DNA of 25,592 nucleotides from Micavibrio aeruginosavorus. Its GTDB lineage: Bacteria; Pseudomonadota; Alphaproteobacteria; Micavibrionales; Micavibrionaceae. The position numbers and the translations under genes were made by a program. Location: assembly GCA_003241285.1 (NCBI GenBank), contig QFOT01000013.1, forward strand, positions 1 to 25,592, given 5' to 3'. The notes beneath the pieces are model-generated. The model had not been told where the DNA came from. It did no database searches and saw nothing but the letters and a program-made list of their open reading frames with translations. This document shows positions 19,816 through 25,592 of this stretch, piece by piece (the first letter of the stretch is position 1; each line of letters starts with the position of its first letter).

Positions 19816-21384
19816 TACTTTGATCAACTGCCGGAGATTTTCAATGGTATCGGCTTCCTCGGCTGGCTTATCCCAGCGGATACGGTTAATTCTTGGGAAC
19901 CGCATAGCGACCCCTGATTTATGCCGTGCGCTTTCGTGTATGGAGTCAAAAGCTACTTCAAAAACCAATTCTTTATCAACTTCACGGACAGGTCCAAAAC
20001 GCTCAGTCGTGTGGCTGCGTACCCATTTGTCGATTTGCACCAGTTCCAAATCCGTAAAACCGAAATAGGCTTTGCCGACGGGGACAATAAGATCCTTATC
20101 CCAAACCCCGAATGTATAATCCGAATAAAATGAAGAGCGTTTACCATGGCCGCGCTGTGCGTACATCAAAACGGCATCGATCAGGCATGGATTGCGTTTC
20201 CATTTATACCATTCACCTTTCGGGCGTCCGGCGACGTAAGGGCTGTCCTTGCGCTTGATCATGATGCCTTCATGGTCGAGATCCACTGCGCCTTTTACAC
20301 GTACTTCTCCCAATTCATCCCATGACGAAAATTCAATGATTGTAGAGATATCCAGCTTGGCGTTCTTATTTTTATCAACCCATTGCTCAAGCCGAGTGCG
20401 CCGTTCCGATAAGGGCAGTGCGCGGACATCTTCTGTTCCATCAAATAATATATCGTAAACCCGAATGAAGGCAGGGTAATCCTGCATCATTTTCATGCTG
20501 ACGGTTTTACGGTTCAGGCGTTGCTGTAGAGTGTTAAAAGACGCTGCCGAAAAATCGCTGCCGACCAGAAGCTCCCCATCGAGCACGCCTTGACCCTTTA
20601 GGCTTTCTGTCAGATCGGGGAATGATTTTGAAATATCATCGCCGGTGCGCGAATAGAGTTTTTTAGAGTCGCCGTCGATGGCTATTTGAATACGGATACC
20701 ATCCCATTTCCATTCCGCCTGAAAATCATTCGTCTCCATTTTTGCAAAGTCTTTTTCCTCGTCGATAGGGTTGGATAACATCATCGGATGGAAGGTCTGA
20801 AAGCTTTCAATTTTGGGTATCTCCGTTTTGCCGTCAAGCCAGGCAAACATGTCCAGATAAGGCGTTGAAAGCCCATGCCAGATATGTTCGATCTCGTCGA
20901 TATCCTTACCACCGAGTTCTGCCAAGGCTGTCTTCGCCAAACGAGCCGAAACGCCGACACGCAAGTTTCCGGTCACCATTTTGATTAAGGCCCAGCGCTG
21001 CGTCGCCGTGCCCGAGGACAGATAATCCATGACCTTCTTTTGAATTTCGGTAGGTTTAAGCGTATCCATCTCTTGCACGATATGGGACAGGGAAGGCAGA
21101 TCGTCATTATTTTTTTCTGGCCAGAGTAACGCTATGGTTTCCGCTAGATCGCCGACATAGTCATAGGACATGTTGAATAAAACTGGATCTACTTTCTCCA
21201 GGACAATTTTTTTCAGGAAGGCAGGCTTTACCTGATTGAAGGAAAGCTCGCCGGTCAGGATAGATAAGGCATAGCCGCGATCAGGATCGGGCGTTTCTTT
21301 GAAATACTGTGTCATCAGCGCTAGTTTCTGATTACGCGACGGTGTCAGCAGAATGCTTTCGAGAAGGGCGGCGAAAGCTTTCAT
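19813..21384 (-). CDS. ATP-dependent DNA ligase of the ligase-associated repair cluster
   Basis: A 523-residue ATP-dependent ligase, distinct from the NAD-dependent replicative LigA. The nucleotidyl-transferase motif I is EWKWDGIRIQ with the adenylated lysine at 226; other marks are SRTGDDISKSFPDL, LDGELLVG, and EGIMIKRKDSPYVAGRPKGEWYKWKR. A helical N-terminal DNA-binding domain occupies residues 1-195, and a C-terminal OB fold carries PVGKAYFGFTD. Start and stop are coupled by a four-base overlap to the exonuclease gene before it. This ligase, the exonuclease, an Lhr-type helicase and PdeM form a widely conserved bacterial cluster thought to act in DNA damage repair. Confidence 0.94.
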   Translation of the reverse strand: MKAFAALLESILLTPSRNQKLALMTQYFKETPDPDRGYALSILTGELSFNQVKPAFLKKIVLEKVDPVLFNMSYDYVGDLAETIALLWPEKNNDDLPSLSHIVQEMDTLKPTEIQKKVMDYLSSGTATQRWALIKMVTGNLRVGVSARLAKTALAELGGKDIDEIEHIWHGLSTPYLDMFAWLDGKTEIPKIESFQTFHPMMLSNPIDEEKDFAKMETNDFQAEWKWDGIRIQIAIDGDSKKLYSRTGDDISKSFPDLTESLKGQGVLDGELLVGSDFSAASFNTLQQRLNRKTVSMKMMQDYPAFIRVYDILFDGTEDVRALPLSERRTRLEQWVDKNKNAKLDISTIIEFSSWDELGEVRVKGAVDLDHEGIMIKRKDSPYVAGRPKGEWYKWKRNPCLIDAVLMYAQRGHGKRSSFYSDYTFGVWDKDLIVPVGKAYFGFTDLELVQIDKWVRSHTTERFGPVREVDKELVFEVAFDSIHESARHKSGVAMRFPRINRIRWDKPAEEADTIENLRQLIKV

Positions 21385-22367
21385 TCTTCTTCATCCTCGC
21401 GGCCTTGCAGATGAAGCGGGGCGGCTTTCAGCCCTTGGCTCTCGCACCAATAGACAAGCGCGTCTTCACGTCCATGCGTGACCCAAATCTCGCCTGCACC
21501 TGTATCTTTTATCGTATCCTGCAATTCATTCCAGTCGGCGTGATCGGAAATGACCAGCGGCATTTCAACACCCCGTTGGCGTACGCGCTGTTTGACCATC
21601 ATCCAGCCGGAGGCCATCCCGATAATAGGATCGGCTAGCCGTCTTGCCCAAGGTTCTTGCAACGCTGAAGGCGGTGCAAGAACTATGGCACCTTTGAAGA
21701 TATCTCTGGGAACGCCAGTCGCCTTTCTTAAATCACCGAGATCAACTCCATGTTCCTGATAATAGTCTGAGCAGCCGAACAACGCACCATGCATGTAAAT
21801 CGGCGCATCATATCCAGCTTCCCTTAAAAGATTGATAAGGCGCTGTGTCTTGCCAAGCGCGTAACAGCCAAGAACATGGCTGCGCTCCGGAAAGCTTTTG
21901 ACGCTATGCAGAAGTTTTTCAATTTCCGTCTGAGGCGGCGGATGTTGAAAAACAGGTAGGCCGAATGTAGCTTCTGTCACAAAGATGTCGCATTGAACAG
22001 GCTCGAATGGTGTGCAGGTTCCGTCGGCATATCTTTTATAATCGCCGGAAACGACAATCCGGCAGCCTTTCCATTCCAAAAGGACCTGTGCACTGCCCAG
22101 AATATGCCCTGCGGGATAGAGCGTAATGCAGACATCTCCCATCACTATCGTTTCACCATATCCGACAGGCTGGAAACTTTCGGCGCAGTCCTCGCCATAG
22201 CGTTGTTTCATGATGCCGATCGTATCCGGTGTCGCCAGAACATGTTTATGTCCCCACCGGGCATGGTCGGCATGACCGTGAGTGATAATCGCGCGATCAA
22301 CGGGGAAAGGGGGGTCGATAAATGCCTTTACGGGCTCTATATAAAGATCATGGCGCAGCAGTCTCAT
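21381..22367 (-). CDS. Ligase-associated metallo-beta-lactamase-fold DNA exonuclease
   Basis: A 328-residue MBL/beta-CASP-type nuclease, often labelled an mRNA 3'-end processing factor from its relation to CPSF-73. The metal site is intact: HGHADH at 30-35, His88 in PAGHILGS, Asp109 in VVSGDYKRY. The N-terminus HDLYIEPVKAFIDPPFPVDRA matches the family start, so ATG 22367 is likely correct. In this cluster the protein is a DNA exonuclease partner of the ligase. The gene end overlaps the ligase start by four bases. Its 5' end overlaps the divergent helicase gene by 18 bases, and neither gene has a clear ribosome binding site. Confidence 0.93.
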   Translation of the reverse strand: MRLLRHDLYIEPVKAFIDPPFPVDRAIITHGHADHARWGHKHVLATPDTIGIMKQRYGEDCAESFQPVGYGETIVMGDVCITLYPAGHILGSAQVLLEWKGCRIVVSGDYKRYADGTCTPFEPVQCDIFVTEATFGLPVFQHPPPQTEIEKLLHSVKSFPERSHVLGCYALGKTQRLINLLREAGYDAPIYMHGALFGCSDYYQEHGVDLGDLRKATGVPRDIFKGAIVLAPPSALQEPWARRLADPIIGMASGWMMVKQRVRQRGVEMPLVISDHADWNELQDTIKDTGAGEIWVTHGREDALVYWCESQGLKAAPLHLQGREDEEE

Positions 22368-24803
22368 AAGAATAAAAATGGACGTGAGTTAGTAAAAGAC
22401 AAGGCTTTAGAAGCGCATCCCTTGACGCTTTGGCTTAAAAGCCGAGGCTGGGATTGGTTCCCTCATCAACTTGATGTTTTGGAAACGGCGCATGAAGGAA
22501 AAGACCTTATCTTATCAGCACCAACAGGTTCGGGTAAAACACTGGCAGGATTTTTACCGTCTTTAATCGATCTTACCTCGGGAACTAAAATCAAGGGTCT
22601 GCATACGATTTATATTTCGCCCCTGAAAGCTCTGGCGACCGATGTTCATCGCAATGTCGGGCGGCCTATCAAAGAAGCAGATTTGAAAATCACCTATGAA
22701 ACCAGAACCGGCGATACAAAAGCAGGGGCACGCACGCGCCAGAAAACCAAACCGCCGAATATCTTGATGACAACGCCGGAATCTCTGGCACTTTTACTGT
22801 CTTATACAAATGCCGCTGAATATTTCAAAGATCTTCGCTATATTATCATCGATGAGCTTCATGCCCTGATGTCATCTAAACGCGGCGATTTATTATCTCT
22901 AGGTATTGCCCGACTGTCATCTCTCGCGCCAAATATGCAGAAAATCGGCTTATCCGCCACGCTGGCCAATCCGGATATTGCCAAAGAATGGCTTTGTGGG
23001 CCGCAGGGTGAGATTGTTTTGTCTCCTGCTAAAACATTGCCCGATATCAAAATCCTGAAATCTGAATCGCGTATTCCTTGGGCGGGACATATGGCGACAT
23101 ATGCGATGCCTGAGATTTATGAGGAAATATCGAAGGCTCGGATGAGCGTCGTTTTTGTTAACACGCGGGCGCAGGCAGAGCTTATTTTTCAAAACCTTTG
23201 GAAGATCAACGACAAGAATTTGAAAATCGGCCTGCATCATGGTTCACTGGAAAGGACGATCCGCCAGAAAGTCGAAGCGGGCATGGCGCAAGGTTTGCTC
23301 AATTGCGTTGTCGCGACATCGTCTCTCGATCTAGGGCTGGACTGGGCCGAAGTTGATCTGGTGTTGCAAATCGGTGCTCCCAAAGGGATCAGCCGCTTGC
23401 TGCAAAGAATTGGCCGTTCCAATCACCGCCTAAACGAACCCAGTAAGGCGGTATTGGTTCCGACCAACCGCTTCGAATGGCTTGAATGTATCGCCGCCAA
23501 GGATGCTATTTTGCACAAGGAAATGGACGGGCAGGAAGCGCGCAAAGGCGGACTGGACGTATTGGCACAGCATATTTTCGGCACAGCCTGCGCCGGACCT
23601 TTCTGTGCCGATAAAATTTTTGCTGAAGTCAAAACGGCCTGGCCGTATCAGGAATTAACCAGATCAGAATTTGATCGCGTTTTGGAATTCGTTACCGATG
23701 GCGGCTATGCGCTAAAAACCTATGACCGTTTTAAAAAAATTCAGGTGAATGAGCAAGGTTTGCATGAGCTGACCTCCAAGCGCTTTGCGCAATTATACCG
23801 GATGAATATCGGCACGATTGTCGAGTCACCACTTTTAAAAGTCAAAATGGGTCGCAAATATCTCGGCACTATCGAGGAATATTTTATCAATAATTTGAGT
23901 GCCGGAGATACGTTCTATTTTGCTGGTCATTTGGTCGAATACAAGGGAATGCATGAAACAGATGTCATGGTCGCTCGCGGGAAAGGCGATGATGCAAAAA
24001 TCCCAAGTTATGATGGTGGCAAGCTACCATTAAGCACCCATTTGTCGTTACGCGTTCGGGAACTGATCGAAAGGCCTGAGAACTGGAAGCTTTTGCCTGA
24101 TACCGTGTGCGATTGGCTGCAATTGCAGTCCGATAAATCAGAAGTGCCGGGGACAGAGCATTTGCTGGTAGAGGTGTTTCCGCGAAGTGGAAGATTTTAC
24201 ATGGTCGCCTATCCCTTTGCCGGATATTCGGCGCATAAGACGCTCGGCTTTCTTCTTTTAAGGCGCATGGCAAGATTGGGTTATAAACCTCTTGGTTTTG
24301 TTCAGACGGATTATGCCGTTTGTGTCTGGTCCTTGCGGGAGCCAAAAGGGATAGAAGATTTATTTTCTGTCGACCTTTTAGGCGAAGAACTTCATGAATG
24401 GCTGTTGGAAACACCACTTCTTAAAAGAACGTTTCGCGAAGCCGCCGTTATTGCCGGTTTAATCGAGCGTCGGCATCCGGGCCAGCAAAAAACCGGTAAG
24501 CAGATGACGTTTAGCTCCGATCTGATTTATGACGTCCTGCAAAAATATGAACCGGACCATATTCTTTTGCGTGCAGCTCGTGAAGATGCAACCAGCGGCT
24601 TGATAGACACAGGACGTTTATCCGATATGCTAATCAATGTGCAGGGAAAAATAAGAGTAAAACATCTCGATCAGGTATCACCTTTAGCCGTGCCGATGAT
24701 GTTAGAGCTTGCGCGCGAGGGAGTGCCGCGAAAAGAGCAAGGCGAGTATTTCATTCAGGACTTAGAAGAAAGCCTGATGATCGAGTCGGGGCTGAATTCA
24801 TGA
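22350..24803 (+). CDS. Ligase-associated DEXH-box helicase, Lhr-Core type
   Basis: An 817-residue superfamily 2 helicase, the size of Lhr-Core rather than full-length Lhr. Motif I is SAPTGSGKT (56-64), Ia YISPLKALATDV, Ib TTPESLALLL, motif II IDELHALMSSKRG, motif III GLSATLANP, motif V VATSSLDLGLDW and motif VI LLQRIGRSNHR. A winged-helix and Lhr-specific C-terminal core follows. It moves along single-stranded DNA using ATP. I chose ATG 22350 (MAQQSHKNKNGRELV): a longer frame runs upstream but is antisense to the exonuclease coding region. The start is within the first codons of the exonuclease gene on the other strand. The stop overlaps the PdeM start as ATGA. Confidence 0.94.
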   Translation: MAQQSHKNKNGRELVKDKALEAHPLTLWLKSRGWDWFPHQLDVLETAHEGKDLILSAPTGSGKTLAGFLPSLIDLTSGTKIKGLHTIYISPLKALATDVHRNVGRPIKEADLKITYETRTGDTKAGARTRQKTKPPNILMTTPESLALLLSYTNAAEYFKDLRYIIIDELHALMSSKRGDLLSLGIARLSSLAPNMQKIGLSATLANPDIAKEWLCGPQGEIVLSPAKTLPDIKILKSESRIPWAGHMATYAMPEIYEEISKARMSVVFVNTRAQAELIFQNLWKINDKNLKIGLHHGSLERTIRQKVEAGMAQGLLNCVVATSSLDLGLDWAEVDLVLQIGAPKGISRLLQRIGRSNHRLNEPSKAVLVPTNRFEWLECIAAKDAILHKEMDGQEARKGGLDVLAQHIFGTACAGPFCADKIFAEVKTAWPYQELTRSEFDRVLEFVTDGGYALKTYDRFKKIQVNEQGLHELTSKRFAQLYRMNIGTIVESPLLKVKMGRKYLGTIEEYFINNLSAGDTFYFAGHLVEYKGMHETDVMVARGKGDDAKIPSYDGGKLPLSTHLSLRVRELIERPENWKLLPDTVCDWLQLQSDKSEVPGTEHLLVEVFPRSGRFYMVAYPFAGYSAHKTLGFLLLRRMARLGYKPLGFVQTDYAVCVWSLREPKGIEDLFSVDLLGEELHEWLLETPLLKRTFREAAVIAGLIERRHPGQQKTGKQMTFSSDLIYDVLQKYEPDHILLRAAREDATSGLIDTGRLSDMLINVQGKIRVKHLDQVSPLAVPMMLELAREGVPRKEQGEYFIQDLEESLMIESGLNS

Positions 24804-25441
24804 AAATAGATTTTGCCGGACAGGAATTCCTGCTTCATTCAAGCGGTGCCTTGTTCTGGCCTGCAACAGGCACATTGATCATTGCCGACGCCCATCTTGA
24901 AAAAGGGTCGTCTTTCGCAAAGCGTGGGTATCATCTTCCTCCTTATGACAGCCATATAGCGCTAAAGAGCTTGATGAACGTCTGCGAAAAATTATCCGTT
25001 CAACGCCTGATGATATTAGGGGATTTCTTTCACGATAATGCGGCGCATCTCCGTTTAAGCCCCGAGAGCCTTCTTTTATTTAACGCACTTAGGAAATTTC
25101 CTATTATCTGGGTTAAGGGTAATCATGATGTCGGCTATAAACCGGAAGGCATTGAAGTCTATGATGACTATCTTGAGGATGGAATCTGGTTCCGGCATGA
25201 AGCCTCAAATGAAAAGCATTGTGAAATCAGCGGGCATTTTCATCCCAAAAGTGAATTCTCCTATAAAGGGAAATTATTCAGGGAGCGCTGTTTTATAGAA
25301 GATGGATGCAAATTAATGCTGCCTGCCTTCGGCGCGTATACCGGCGGTTTGTCTGTCAATCATGAAGCCATCCGAAATCATTTTAGAAAAACATTACGCC
25401 AATATGTGATCATTAACGACCACGTCATACGTGTTCCTTAA
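24800..25441 (+). CDS. pdeM: Ligase-associated metallophosphoesterase PdeM
   Basis: A 213-residue binuclear metallophosphoesterase. Metal ligands are all readable: Asp30 and His32 in IIADAHLEKGSS, Asp75 in LGDFFHD, Asn108/His109 in KGNHD, and His146/His148 in SGHFHPK. Members of this cluster family are manganese-dependent DNA endonucleases. Length is typical. It is coupled to the helicase by a four-base overlap. Its stop overlaps the end of the convergent gene by four bases, with no terminator between. Confidence 0.93.
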   Translation: MKIDFAGQEFLLHSSGALFWPATGTLIIADAHLEKGSSFAKRGYHLPPYDSHIALKSLMNVCEKLSVQRLMILGDFFHDNAAHLRLSPESLLLFNALRKFPIIWVKGNHDVGYKPEGIEVYDDYLEDGIWFRHEASNEKHCEISGHFHPKSEFSYKGKLFRERCFIEDGCKLMLPAFGAYTGGLSVNHEAIRNHFRKTLRQYVIINDHVIRVP

Positions 25442-25592
25442 TCTTCTTTAGCGTAAGGCTTTTTCTCAATTACCAGAACCTCACCTTCTCTTTTCCGTGG
25501 CAGGGAGCTCCATTCCAGTACAAGGTTATAGGCAACCGCCAGTAATGTAGGGCCAACAAACAGGCCGATAAATCCAAAGGCTAAAATACCCC
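25438..25592 (-). CDS. C-terminal end of an AI-2E family transporter-like membrane protein (partial)
   Basis: The last 50 codons of a minus-strand gene that continues past the window. GILAFGFIGLFVGPTLLAVA forms the final transmembrane segment with the 'GplGLFvGPvlLA' pattern typical of the AI-2E/PerM family. It is followed by a charged cytoplasmic tail ending YAKED. The family includes autoinducer-2 exporters and ion antiporters; the substrate cannot be told from this fragment. Confidence 0.8.
   Translation of the reverse strand, partial: GILAFGFIGLFVGPTLLAVAYNLVLEWSSLPRKREGEVLVIEKKPYAKED

Noticed and set aside
21993..22349. N-terminal extension of the helicase frame by 119 codons
   Set aside because: That segment is antisense to conserved exonuclease coding sequence; the family N-terminus fits ATG 22350.
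23965..24417. Minus-strand open frame of 150 codons inside the helicase gene
   Set aside because: Antisense to conserved Lhr coding sequence, basic and low in recognisable structure.
1..25592. Phage, transposon, toxin-antitoxin, restriction or CRISPR defence system
   Set aside because: No integrase, transposase, phage structural gene, methylase/nuclease pair or spaced direct repeats were found; the only nuclease set is the known ligase-associated repair cluster.

Overview
The window looks like a stable chromosomal segment from an alphaproteobacterium of moderate-to-low GC. The evidence is gene order: a probable ubiquinol-cytochrome c chaperone tail, then DUF177, rpmF, plsX, fabH, ihfA, a MerR regulator and tRNA-Pro, and later hom-glpX-recJ. 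Both runs are typical of that class. Other class-typical signs are an N-terminally extended ribosomal protein S9, a class I PHA synthase, and a leader that matches the SAM-II riboswitch, a class mostly known from Alphaproteobacteria. I cannot name a genus. I see no prophage, insertion sequence, transposase or CRISPR array.

Layout. 1-1278: end of a respiratory-chaperone gene, DUF177 and rpmF, split by a small membrane-protein gene on the opposite strand. 1391-4498: plsX-fabH (fatty acid and phospholipid initiation), ihfA-merR and tRNA-Pro(GGG). 4561-6074: a small lipoprotein, a secreted HAD-type acid phosphatase lipoprotein, and a zinc-ribbon-like protein that has lost most of its cysteines. 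6086-8216: purC, then divergently rplM-rpsI with a good promoter and terminator. 8274-9463: an unrecognised 166-aa protein behind a leader that reads as promoter, SAM-II-like aptamer, terminator hairpin and Shine-Dalgarno-sequestering hairpin; next to it, divergently, is a gamma-carbonic-anhydrase-family gene. 9482-9543: a large inverted repeat. 9555-11354: phaC. 11485-16917: a tightly coupled run of lipoprotein, hom, glpX, recJ and yihY. 16914-19433: a soluble chemoreceptor with its sensor domain at the C-terminus, divergent from amtB. 19551-19762: two overlapping micro-ORFs. 19813-25441: the known four-gene ligase-associated DNA repair cluster (ATP-dependent ligase, MBL-fold exonuclease, Lhr-type helicase, PdeM phosphoesterase). 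The window closes with the end of an AI-2E-family membrane protein gene.

How the genes work together. Most are housekeeping genes in short operons with 1-4 base stop/start overlaps. The repair cluster consists of two translationally coupled pairs running divergently, with start codons that overlap by 18 bases. The most unusual finding is the minus-strand leader at about 8954-8780. Its core matches the SAM-II pseudoknot in primary sequence and in both expected helices, yet the gene behind it is no methionine or SAM enzyme that I recognise. Secondary leads are the reversed-architecture chemoreceptor beside amtB, the coupled micro-ORF pair, and a glpX transcript that may be leaderless.
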